A stretch of DNA of 64,000 bases, from the NCBI RefSeq assembly GCF_014204915.1, contig NZ_JACHMH010000001.1, positions 7,651,501-7,715,500 of the forward strand. Direction: 5' to 3'. This document shows positions 36,519 through 44,737 of this stretch, piece by piece. Made by a program: the position numbers and the translations under genes. Position 1 is the stretch's first letter. The number at the start of each line of letters is the position of its first letter. The notes under the pieces are model-generated. The model searched no databases. It was not told the DNA's origin and was given only the letters and a program-made list of their open reading frames with translations. The stretch comes from Crossiella cryophila (lineage in GTDB: Bacteria > Actinomycetota > Actinomycetes > Mycobacteriales > Pseudonocardiaceae).

Positions 36519-37554
36519 GGATCGGCAGCTCGGCGGTGCGCGCGGGCGGGATCAGCGGTGGTTCGGGTTCGGTGAGTCCGGCGCGGGCCTTGGCCTCGGC
36601 GAGCAGCCGCACCACCTCGCACTGCAGCACCAGCGAGGTGGTGGAGGGGGCCTGGCGCTGGTAGCGGCGGTAGGTGTGCAGCAGGAACGCGGTCAGCGAA
36701 TCGTCGGGGAAGCTCAGGTTGACCACCCGTTCCGGGGTGCGCACGCTGAGCTGGGCGTGGTGGTCGTCGGCGCTGACCGGGTAGTGCCCGACCGCCTCGC
36801 CGCCGTCGAAACTGAGGGTGATCCGGCGTTCGCGCACCGGGGAGGTCAGCGAGGAGCTGATCTCGGTGCGCACCCCGCCACCGTGTTGCAGGGTGAGCCA
36901 GGCGCCGCCGAGGCCGACCCTGGTGCGGCCCTCGCTGACCAGGTCGGTGGCGCCGGAGTCGACGAGTTCGGCCCGCCCGGCCAGCCGCAGTGCGACGCCG
37001 ACGGAATGCGGGAGTTCCACGTCGAAGGCGGTGGGGTGCCCGGTGGAGGCCAGCGAGCGGCGGAACCGGGATTTGTGCTGGGCCACGCTGATCCGGCGCA
37101 GCGTGCCGAGCTGACCGCCGCGGACCAGGTCCTCCAGTCGCTGGGTGAGCGCGCTGGACTGCCACTGGGCCACCACCACCAGGTCGAGCCAGCGGCGTTG
37201 CCGTACCTCGGACAGTCTTGCCAGGTCGGCGATGCTGGTGGCCAGCGGCTTCTCCACGATGATCTTGCGGAAGCCGTGGTCGGCGAGTTCGGCGAGCAGG
37301 GTCGGCCTGCTGGTCGGCGGCGTGCACAGGTGCACCACGGCCCGGATCGGTTCGAGCTGGGCGGCGGCCTCGGCGATGCTGCCCGCGATAACCACCCCGG
37401 CGGGGGCGGTCTCCGGCGCGGAGGTGTCGCAGGCGATCACCGGTCCCGGGTCGAACAGTCGTGGGTGCTCACCGGACTCCCTGGCCCGCAACAGGATCGG
37501 CAGGTGCAGTTCGGCACCGGCCCGGCCCAGTCCCACGACAAAGGTCTGCAACAT
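36508..37554 (-). CDS. Gfo/Idh/MocA-family oxidoreductase (2)
   Basis: A 348-residue dehydrogenase and the first gene of the leftward operon. The Rossmann loop is QTFVVGLGRAGAELHLPI, the lysine motif is IIVEKPLATSIADL, and the substrate-side segment is HPTAFDVELPHSVGVALRL with a central histidine. It differs clearly from the other Gfo/Idh protein of the operon, so the two are not a recent duplication. It overlaps the TIM-barrel gene by 11 bp. Confidence 0.83.
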   Translation of the reverse strand: MLQTFVVGLGRAGAELHLPILLRARESGEHPRLFDPGPVIACDTSAPETAPAGVVIAGSIAEAAAQLEPIRAVVHLCTPPTSRPTLLAELADHGFRKIIVEKPLATSIADLARLSEVRQRRWLDLVVVAQWQSSALTQRLEDLVRGGQLGTLRRISVAQHKSRFRRSLASTGHPTAFDVELPHSVGVALRLAGRAELVDSGATDLVSEGRTRVGLGGAWLTLQHGGGVRTEISSSLTSPVRERRITLSFDGGEAVGHYPVSADDHHAQLSVRTPERVVNLSFPDDSLTAFLLHTYRRYQRQAPSTTSLVLQCEVVRLLAEAKARAGLTEPEPPLIPPARTAELPIHVG

Positions 37555-37757
37555 GTTCTACCCGTTCACCCCGAAAACGGCGGGCCCGAATAGCGGACCC
37601 CGGACAGCAGCAAGAAGCCGACCGACATCGGTTGCCGGACGACAAATTGGCGATAGTGACCCCTTTGCACATTCACGCTCCGTGGAAGCGCTGTCAAGGC
37701 GGAAATCGGCACCGCTACCAGATGAGGTGAATCTTTCTCCGAGTGTGCGATCGGCTC
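37555..37757. other. Divergent control region of the biosynthetic cluster
   Basis: This is the bulk of the 264-bp gap between the two divergent operons. It is visibly less GC-rich than the flanking genes, consistent with promoters for both sides. No regulator gene is present inside the cluster, so control probably comes from elsewhere. No convincing operator palindrome was found. Confidence 0.45.
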
Positions 37758-37785
37758 TCGACAAGCCAGGCGTGATTCCTACGCT
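37758..37785 (+). promoter_or_regulatory. Candidate promoter of the rightward biosynthetic operon
   Basis: TCGACA (37758-37763), a 16-bp spacer and TACGCT (37780-37785) resemble a sigma-70-type promoter, 33 bp before the GTG start of the first aminotransferase gene. Pattern matches of this kind are weak in GC-rich DNA. Confidence 0.3.
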
Positions 37786-37818
37786 CAGTCGCGGGCATCA
37801 ACACTGAGAGTAGCGGAG

Positions 37819-39015
37819 GTGGGCGTCCTGAGCAGCCCTGTGCAAGCGGGTATTTCGCATTCCGCGCTGGTTCCGTTTTTCACCCAATCCGCGACGTTCG
37901 AGCAGCTCTGGCCGCTGATCAGCGAACGGGTCGAGCGAGTTGTTTCACACGGCAAGTACTCACATGGTCGTCAGGTCGCCGAACTGGAACAGGCTCTGTG
38001 CGCCTATACCGGCGCCCGGTACGCACTGGGAGTGAACAGCGGCACCGACGCGCTGGTGCTGTTGCTGCGGGCCGCCGGGCTGCGACCGGGCGATGAGGTG
38101 CTGGTGCCGGCGTTCACCTTCATCGCCACCGCCTCGGCGGTGGTGCTGGCCGGGGGCAGGCCGGTGTTCACCGACATCGAACCGGCCAGTTACGCGATGG
38201 ACCCGGCCGCACTGGCCGCCGCGATCACCCCCCGCTGCCGGTTCGTGCTGCCGGTGCACCTGTTCCACCAGCTCGCGGACCTGGACGCGCTCGGCGCGGT
38301 GGCCGGGCGGGCCGGGCTGACCATGATCGAGGACAGCGCGGAGGCCATCGGCATGCGCTGGGACGGCAGGCACGCCGGGCTGTTCGGCGCGGGCGGGGTG
38401 CTCTCCTTCTTCCCGACCAAGACTTTGGGCGCGCTGGGCGATGCCGGGGCGGTGCTGACCGACGACCCGCGGATCGCCGACCGGGTGGCCGCGCTGCGCC
38501 ACCACGGCCGGGGCGGGCGCACGCTGGACCATTTCCCTGGCATCGCCAACGAAACCGGGCTGTCCGGGTGCAACAGCAAGATGGACGATCTGCAGGCCGC
38601 GGTGCTGCTGGCCAAGCTCACCCGGCTCGATGCGGACATAGCTCGACGCGGTGAACTGGCCGCCGCTTATTCGGCCCAGTTGTCCCGTATTTCCGGGATA
38701 ACCCGGCTACCTACGGTAGTAAAAAGAAATGCGGACACGACCGAGGCGTACTACGTATACCTGATCGAGGTAGACGACCGGGATGAGTTGGCCGGTTACC
38801 TGGCCAACCGCGGTGTGGAAACCGAGATCTACTACCCCACCCCGCTGCATCTCCAGCCCTGTTTCGCCCACCTGGGGCATCGGCCGGGTGACTTCCCGGT
38901 GGCCGAGGCGGCCTGCCGGCGCGCGCTGGCCCTGCCGCTGTACCCGGACCTGACCGAGGCGCAGGTGGACCGGGTGTGCGCGGTGATCGGCGAGTTCTAC
39001 TCCGGGAGCGCGTGA
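37819..39015 (+). CDS. DegT/DnrJ/EryC1/StrS aminotransferase (1)
   Basis: A 398-residue PLP-dependent sugar aminotransferase. The PLP lysine is K201 in SFFPTKTLGALGDAGAVLTDD; other hallmarks are VNSGTDALVLLLRA, EVLVPAFTFIATASAVVLAGG and MIEDSAEAIGMRWDG. Members transfer an amino group from glutamate or glutamine to keto-sugars or keto-cyclitols. The GTG at 37819 has GCGGAG directly upstream. It is the first gene of the rightward operon and is followed by a second DegT gene in TGATG overlap. Confidence 0.9.
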   Translation: MGVLSSPVQAGISHSALVPFFTQSATFEQLWPLISERVERVVSHGKYSHGRQVAELEQALCAYTGARYALGVNSGTDALVLLLRAAGLRPGDEVLVPAFTFIATASAVVLAGGRPVFTDIEPASYAMDPAALAAAITPRCRFVLPVHLFHQLADLDALGAVAGRAGLTMIEDSAEAIGMRWDGRHAGLFGAGGVLSFFPTKTLGALGDAGAVLTDDPRIADRVAALRHHGRGGRTLDHFPGIANETGLSGCNSKMDDLQAAVLLAKLTRLDADIARRGELAAAYSAQLSRISGITRLPTVVKRNADTTEAYYVYLIEVDDRDELAGYLANRGVETEIYYPTPLHLQPCFAHLGHRPGDFPVAEAACRRALALPLYPDLTEAQVDRVCAVIGEFYSGSA

Positions 39016-40145
39016 TGGTGCCCTTCTTCCCCGACGACCTGTTCACCGCCGACCGCGAGGTGCTCCTGGACCTGCTCTACGAGCTGGGCACCGGGCCGTC
39101 GCAGCGGTTCATCCTGGGTGAGCACACCGCCCGGTTCGAGCGGGAACTGCGTGAGCAGCTCGGCGCGGCGGACGTGGTCGCGTGTTCGAGTGGCACCTCG
39201 GCGCTGACGATGTTGTTGCACGCCATGGAGGTCGGGCCGGGCGATGAGGTGATCACGCCCGCCTTCGGTTGCGCGCCACTGGCCGCCACCGTGGTCAACC
39301 TGGGTGCGCGGCCGGTGTTCGCCGACATCGACCCGGTCACCATGACCATGGACCCCGAACACGCCGAACGGCTGATCTCACCGCGTACCAAGGTGTTGAT
39401 GCCCGCGCACATGTTCTCCGCGATGGCCGACATGCCCGCCTTCACCGATCTCGCGGCCCGGCACGGGCTGCGGCTGCTGGAGGACTCCGCGGTCGCCCAG
39501 GGCGGGGTCCTGGACGGGCGGCCCGCCGGACTGTGGGGTGAGGCGGGGGTGTACTCCTTCGTCCAGGTCAAGACCTTCGGCAGCATTGGCGAGGGCGGGG
39601 CGGTGGTGACCAAGGATCCCGAACTGGGCCGGGCGGTGCGGATGCTGCGCAACCACGGCCAGGACGGCCGGACCCGGTTCCGGCACCACCGGATCGGCTA
39701 CAACAGCCGGTTCGACGAGCTGATGGCGTTGTTCCAGCTGCACCGGCTGCCGGGTCTGCCCGCGCGGCTGGAACGGCGGGCACACATCGCCGCCTACTAC
39801 AACGCCCGGTTCGAACCCCTTGCCGAGCAAGGGATCCAGCCCCCACCGGGCGGCCGCAACGGGCGCTGCTACTACGTGTACTGCCTGCGTGCGCGAGGCC
39901 GGGACGAACTGCAGCAGCACCTGGCGCGCCAGGGTGTGGGCACGCACGTCTACTACCCCCGGCCGCTGCCGCGTCAACCCGCTTTCGCCGCCTGTGCGAG
40001 GGGTTCCTGGCCGCGGGCCGAGCTGGCCAGTCAGGAGATCCTGGCGCTGCCGATCTATCCGCACCTCACCGACACCCAGGTCGAGCGGATCGCCGACGCC
40101 GTCTGCTCGTTCGTGCCTGCCCCGGCCCCGGCTGGCACCCGATGA
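39015..40145 (+). CDS. DegT/DnrJ/EryC1/StrS aminotransferase (2)
   Basis: A 376-residue PLP enzyme of the same superfamily. The PLP lysine is K186 in SFVQVKTFGSIGEGGAVVTKD, and SSGTSALTMLLHAMEVGPGDEVITPAFGCAP is conserved. It is distinct enough from the first enzyme to suggest a different substrate. A pair of DegT enzymes in tandem points to two amination steps, or to one transaminase with a DegT-like partner. Its start overlaps the previous stop (TGATG). Confidence 0.88.
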   Translation: MVPFFPDDLFTADREVLLDLLYELGTGPSQRFILGEHTARFERELREQLGAADVVACSSGTSALTMLLHAMEVGPGDEVITPAFGCAPLAATVVNLGARPVFADIDPVTMTMDPEHAERLISPRTKVLMPAHMFSAMADMPAFTDLAARHGLRLLEDSAVAQGGVLDGRPAGLWGEAGVYSFVQVKTFGSIGEGGAVVTKDPELGRAVRMLRNHGQDGRTRFRHHRIGYNSRFDELMALFQLHRLPGLPARLERRAHIAAYYNARFEPLAEQGIQPPPGGRNGRCYYVYCLRARGRDELQQHLARQGVGTHVYYPRPLPRQPAFAACARGSWPRAELASQEILALPIYPHLTDTQVERIADAVCSFVPAPAPAGTR

Positions 40146-41095
40146 AGGGAGACCGCGTGCGCACCGTCGCCCTGCCGGCCGAAGGCAGACTGCGCACCTA
40201 CGCGCGACTGTCCAAACTGGACATCTTCGACTACTACCTGAGCCTGCCCCTGGTGCTCACCCTGCTGCCGATCAGCCTGCTCGCCGAACCCGGGATCCTG
40301 GTGCTGCTGGGGCTTTTCCTGGCCGGGGAGATCATCCTGATGGCCTCGCTGGTGGCCTTCGACGACCTGACCGGGTACCGCGACGGCAGCGACGCGATCA
40401 ACTACGGCCCGGACGCGCCCGCCCGCCGGATGCTCCGGAAACCCTTGGTGGCCGGGACGTTGACCGAACACCAGGTGCTGCGGTTCGCCTGGGGCGCGTT
40501 CCTCGTCGGGGCGCTGTGCTGGGCGGGCGCGGTGTGGCTGGCGCCCGCGCCGCCACTGTGGGCGCTGGTGCTCACCGGGGTGATGCTGGTGCTGTACCCG
40601 CAGTACTCCTACGGGCTCAAGCTCAGCTACATCGGCTGCCAGGAGTTCTACCTGGCCTTCATCGGCTGGGTGCTGGTGCTGGCCCCGCTCGGCCTTGCCG
40701 GGGGTGAGCTGACCGGGTTCACCGTGGTGCAGGCGCTGCTGTTCGGGTTGGGGCCGTTGCTGTTCGGGGTGTACTCCAACACCAACGACGTGCGCGGGGA
40801 CCGGAGCGTCGGGCGGATCACGGTGGCCACCAAGACCAGCGTCGAGGGCAACCGGCTGTTCGTGCTCGCGCTGACCCTGGCCGAGATGGCGCTGATCGTC
40901 GGCTCCTCGGCGCTGGAGATCGCGCCCTGGTGGTTCGCTTTCGCGTTGGCACCGACGTTGATCCTGCGTGCGCTGCAGTTCGGGCAGGGCTTCCGGGACT
41001 GCGACATCCTGCGTGCCCGCAGGCTCGGCATCCACGTGCACCGGATCACCGTGGCGCTGCTGATCGTGATCAACCTGGTGGTGCGGCAGTCATGA
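40142..41095 (+). CDS. UbiA-family prenyltransferase
   Basis: A 317-residue integral membrane enzyme with about eight or nine helices. The first Asp-rich motif is VAFDDLTGYRDGSDAINYG and the second is YSNTNDVRGDRSVGRITVATK, both with the aspartates needed to hold magnesium and a prenyl diphosphate. UbiA enzymes attach isoprenoid chains to aromatic or other acceptors. It overlaps its neighbours by 4 bp on each side. An acceptor made by the cluster is implied, but no aromatic-acid synthase is visible. Confidence 0.88.
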   Translation: MKGDRVRTVALPAEGRLRTYARLSKLDIFDYYLSLPLVLTLLPISLLAEPGILVLLGLFLAGEIILMASLVAFDDLTGYRDGSDAINYGPDAPARRMLRKPLVAGTLTEHQVLRFAWGAFLVGALCWAGAVWLAPAPPLWALVLTGVMLVLYPQYSYGLKLSYIGCQEFYLAFIGWVLVLAPLGLAGGELTGFTVVQALLFGLGPLLFGVYSNTNDVRGDRSVGRITVATKTSVEGNRLFVLALTLAEMALIVGSSALEIAPWWFAFALAPTLILRALQFGQGFRDCDILRARRLGIHVHRITVALLIVINLVVRQS

Positions 41096-42396
41096 GCCCT
41101 GACCTGGATGTGGCCGTGGTCGGCGCGGGCATCGCCGGCCTGACCCTGGCGCACACGTTGCGGCAGCAGGGGCGCTCGGTGCGGGTGTTCGAGGCCGCTG
41201 ACCACGTGGGTGGGCGGATGGCCTCCGTGCGCCGGGACGGGTACCTCATCGACACCGGGGCCGAGCAGATATCCGACCGCGGCTACGACCAGACCTGGCG
41301 ACTGCTGCACGAGCTGGGCGTGGATTCCGTTGCGGTGCCGAAGGTTTCCGTCGGGATCGGGATGTGGCGGGACGGCCGCGCGCACGCCGGGGTGGCGCAT
41401 CCACGTGGGGTGCTCACCGGGGCTGGGCTCTCACCGCGGGCCCGGCTGGATCTGGTGCGGTTGATGGCCACCGGGGCTCGCCGGGCCGGAGTGTCCACAG
41501 TGGCCGAATTCAGCGAGCGGTACCACCCGGACATCGGCGCGTACCTGCTGCAGCCGGTCACCGGCGGGTTCTTCGGCTGGCACCAGGACCGGTCGGCGGT
41601 GGCCCCGTTCCTGGACCTGCTGCGGATGGTCGGGCCGTCCACCGGATGGCGCACCTACCGCGATGGCATGGACACCCTGGCCCGCCTGCTGGCCACCCAG
41701 CTGGAGGTGACCACCGGCTGCGCGGTGCGGGAGGTGCTGTCGGGCAACGGATCCGCGCGCCTGGGCACCGACGCGGGCACGTTCACCGCGCGCACGGTCG
41801 CGCTGTGCCTGCCCGCGCCACAGGCCAGGGCGATCCACCTGAACCCGCCCGCCGCCGAACAGTCCTATCTGGACGCCTGCACCTACACGCCGATGCTCAA
41901 GGTGAGCTGCCTACTGGACCGGCCGCTCGGACCGGCCTGCGCACGCGAGCTGTACTGCCTGCTGCTGCCCGAGATCGAGGACGGCGTGCTCGGCGGGATC
42001 GTGGTCGATCACGCCAAACACCGCGGTCGCGCGCCACACGGCAAGGGCCTGCTGACGCTGCTCGCGGCACCCCGGGCCATCCCGGATCTCCTTGACGCGC
42101 CGGAGGAACTTCTCACCGGCACACTGACCACGGCCGCCGAGCGGTACGTGCCCGGCCTGGCCTCGGCGCTGATCTCCGCGCACAGTCACCGGTTCCGGCA
42201 CGGACTGCCCGAAGTCACCCCGGCCGCGCTGCGCCTGCAACCGGCCTTCCACCGGCGGCCGCCCGGACCGGTGGAGTACGCGGGCGACTGGATCCTGTTG
42301 CGCCCCAACAGCGAGGCCGCCATCCAGAGCGCGCTGCTGGCCGCCAGGCGGATCCAGGCCACCACCACACTGACCTTGCGGAGGGAACCGGCGTGA
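41092..42396 (+). CDS. FAD-dependent oxidoreductase (amine oxidase/protoporphyrinogen oxidase-like)
   Basis: A 434-residue flavoprotein. The FAD loop is VAVVGAGIAGLTLAHTLRQQG, followed by VFEAADHVGGRMASVRRDGYLIDTGAEQI, typical of the amine-oxidase/phytoene-desaturase superfamily. The C-terminal FAD segment (EYAGDWILLRPNSEAAIQSALLAARRI) is present. It directly follows the UbiA gene (4-bp overlap), so it may oxidise or reduce the prenylated product. The substrate is uncertain. Confidence 0.85.
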   Translation: MSPDLDVAVVGAGIAGLTLAHTLRQQGRSVRVFEAADHVGGRMASVRRDGYLIDTGAEQISDRGYDQTWRLLHELGVDSVAVPKVSVGIGMWRDGRAHAGVAHPRGVLTGAGLSPRARLDLVRLMATGARRAGVSTVAEFSERYHPDIGAYLLQPVTGGFFGWHQDRSAVAPFLDLLRMVGPSTGWRTYRDGMDTLARLLATQLEVTTGCAVREVLSGNGSARLGTDAGTFTARTVALCLPAPQARAIHLNPPAAEQSYLDACTYTPMLKVSCLLDRPLGPACARELYCLLLPEIEDGVLGGIVVDHAKHRGRAPHGKGLLTLLAAPRAIPDLLDAPEELLTGTLTTAAERYVPGLASALISAHSHRFRHGLPEVTPAALRLQPAFHRRPPGPVEYAGDWILLRPNSEAAIQSALLAARRIQATTTLTLRREPA

Positions 42397-43958
42397 GACC
42401 GCACGACATGGGTGTGCTCTTCGACGAGTGCGCCGAACGCGGCATCCGGACCATCGTGCACCTGGACCGGCCGTTCGACCTGGCTCCCGGCACCAGCCAC
42501 GACCTGCCCGCACTGGCCGGGCTGGTGCGCACCGCCGCGGGCTGGCTGGCCGCCGCCGGACTGCGCAGGGGCGAACGGGTGGCCATCCTCAAGGACAACC
42601 ACTGGGACTACGATCTGCTTGCCTGCGCGGCGATCCGGCTCGGCGCGGTGCCCGCGCTGCTGTCCGGCCAGCTGCCGCCGGAGACGGTCGAGGTGCTGCT
42701 CAAACGCCTCGACCCGGCCCTGCTGGTCAGCAACGGCCGCCACCTCGCCGTCGGTGACCTGCCCGCGCTGGCCCGGCGCACACTCACCCTGGACCACGGC
42801 CCCAAGGGTGTGCTCACCCTGGACGACGTGCGCGGGCACAGCGCACCCGGCCCGCAGCGGCGCTCCGCCGACGCGCCGCTGGTCATCAACCACACCTCGG
42901 GCACCACCGGGCTGCCCAAGCTGGTCACCCACTCCACCAGGACGATCATCGGGCGGCTGGCCCGGTTCGAGGCGATCCGCTGGCCGGTGATCGGCACCCG
43001 GCGCACCGACACGGTGGCCAGCGCCAGCTCCTTCGCACACGGCCGCACCTTCTGCTGGACCGCCAGCGTGCTCTGCCTGGCCCCGGAGAAGATCCTCATC
43101 CTCAGCGGCGAACACGACCGCGAACTCCTCGAACAGCATCCGCCGAGCCTGCTGGAGGCACTGCCCTCCTGGTACGTGCGGCACCAGCACCTCACCGCGG
43201 AGCCCGCCAACCCGTTCCGGCGGGTGCGGCTGTTCGTCAGCACCTACGACGCCATGCACCCGCCGACCGTGCGCGCCTACCTGCACGCCTCCCGGCGCAA
43301 CCGTCCACTGTGGATGCAGGGCTGGGGGCAGACCGAGACCGGGCCGCTCACCTTCCGCTTCCTCACCCGCAAAGCCCTGGCCCACAGCCATGATCCGGAA
43401 CCCACCACCCGGAACCTCGGCCACCCGCTGCCGGGACGAACCCGGCTGCGGGTGGTCGATCCCAGCACCTTCGCCCCGCTGCCGCCAGGGCACACCGGGC
43501 TGGTGCTGGCCCGCACCAAGGCCCGCTGCCTGGACTACGTCGGCGAGCCGGATCGGTTCGCGGCCAAGGACACCGCGGGCTGGTGGAACACCGGCGACCT
43601 GGGCAGGCAGACCCGCTCCGGCGCGATCCTGTTCCTGGACCGCGAGGTCGACCGCACCCCCGAACTGAGCTGCGTGCGCACCGAGGACCTCCTGGAGGAA
43701 CGGCTGCCCGAGGTACTGGAGGCCGTTGTGCTCGGCGTGCTCGGGCAGCCGCCGATCCCGGTGCTGGTCACCGCGGACGGCACCCTGGACGCCTTCGCCT
43801 GGAAACGCGCCCTGCGTGACCTGCCGCCGCTGGCCGACCCGGTCGCGCTCACCTGGGCGCAGGTGCCACGCACCGGCACCGGCAAGGTCCGGCGTCAGGA
43901 ACTTCTCGACCGACTGGTCGGTAGGGCCGCACGGCACGGCAGCGGGCGGTGGACGTGA
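42393..43958 (+). CDS. AMP-dependent acyl-CoA synthetase/ligase (1)
   Basis: A 521-residue ANL-superfamily adenylating enzyme. The P-loop is VINHTSGTTGLPKLVTH and the second core motif is QGWGQTETGPLTF. The C-terminal lysine is present in PRTGTGKVRRQELLD, so both half-reactions should work. It activates a carboxylic acid as the acyl-AMP and then probably the CoA thioester. The start GTG overlaps the previous TGA. The acid is unknown. Confidence 0.87.
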   Translation: MRPHDMGVLFDECAERGIRTIVHLDRPFDLAPGTSHDLPALAGLVRTAAGWLAAAGLRRGERVAILKDNHWDYDLLACAAIRLGAVPALLSGQLPPETVEVLLKRLDPALLVSNGRHLAVGDLPALARRTLTLDHGPKGVLTLDDVRGHSAPGPQRRSADAPLVINHTSGTTGLPKLVTHSTRTIIGRLARFEAIRWPVIGTRRTDTVASASSFAHGRTFCWTASVLCLAPEKILILSGEHDRELLEQHPPSLLEALPSWYVRHQHLTAEPANPFRRVRLFVSTYDAMHPPTVRAYLHASRRNRPLWMQGWGQTETGPLTFRFLTRKALAHSHDPEPTTRNLGHPLPGRTRLRVVDPSTFAPLPPGHTGLVLARTKARCLDYVGEPDRFAAKDTAGWWNTGDLGRQTRSGAILFLDREVDRTPELSCVRTEDLLEERLPEVLEAVVLGVLGQPPIPVLVTADGTLDAFAWKRALRDLPPLADPVALTWAQVPRTGTGKVRRQELLDRLVGRAARHGSGRWT

Positions 43959-44737
43959 GCGCCCCGGTCTTCTCCGACAACCGCAGCGAACACGCCCTCG
44001 ACCAGCATCGATGCCTGTCCGAGGCCTACGACCCGATCACCAGGTCACGGCTGGCCGCGGCCGGGGTCGGCAGTGGCTGGCGGTGCCTGGAGGTCGGCGC
44101 GGGCAACGGCAGCATCGCGGCCTGGCTGGCCGAACGGGTCGGCCCGGACGGCTGGGTGCTGGCCACCGACCTGGAACCCCGGCACCTCACCTGCCGGCCC
44201 CGGCTGTCCGTGCTGCGCCACGACATCCGGTACGACCCACTGCCAAGCAACGCCTTCGACCTGGTGCACGCCCGCCAGGTGCTGCCACTGCTGCCGGACC
44301 GGCTTTCCGTGCTGCACCGGCTGATCGGCGCGTTGCGGCCCGGCGGGGTGCTGCAACTCGACGACCTCGACCTCGGCTACGGACCCGCGCTGCTCACCCC
44401 GGACCAGCGCTCGGCCGAGCTGTACGCGAGATTCCTGGCCGCCAAGGCCGAGGTGATGTCCGCGACCGGCGCCGACGGCAGCTGGGGCAGCCGGGTGGCG
44501 ACCGCGATGCGGGAAGCCGGACTCGTCGAGGTCGACCCGGTGCCGCACCTGAGCCAGTGGCGGCCGGACTCACCGGGGCTGCGGCTCCAGCTCAACCACA
44601 CCTACCGATTGCGAGAACCCTTGCTGGCCGCCGGCCTGACCGAAGACGACCTCACCGACCTGCGCGCGCTGCTCACCGATCCCGGCTTCCGCGCCGCCTC
44701 CTGCGTGTTCTACTCGGTGCAGGGACGGCGACCGTGA
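43955..44737 (+). CDS. SAM-dependent methyltransferase
   Basis: A 260-residue class I methyltransferase. The SAM-binding glycine motif is CLEVGAGNGSIAAWLAERVG, with the acidic motif II VLATDLEPRHLT and motif FDLVHARQVLPLLPD. GTG at 43955 overlaps the stop of the preceding synthetase (GTGA); GTG at 43949 would add two residues. It could O-, N- or C-methylate the product or an intermediate. It does not resemble UbiE or UbiG closely enough to assign. Confidence 0.85.
   Translation: MSAPVFSDNRSEHALDQHRCLSEAYDPITRSRLAAAGVGSGWRCLEVGAGNGSIAAWLAERVGPDGWVLATDLEPRHLTCRPRLSVLRHDIRYDPLPSNAFDLVHARQVLPLLPDRLSVLHRLIGALRPGGVLQLDDLDLGYGPALLTPDQRSAELYARFLAAKAEVMSATGADGSWGSRVATAMREAGLVEVDPVPHLSQWRPDSPGLRLQLNHTYRLREPLLAAGLTEDDLTDLRALLTDPGFRAASCVFYSVQGRRP

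Noticed and set aside
32428-37554. The leftward operon as a plain inositol-degradation operon
   Set aside because: Core genes for inositol use (IolB, IolC, IolD) are missing, while an M20 deacylase and an Ldh2-type reductase are present and aminotransferases face it.
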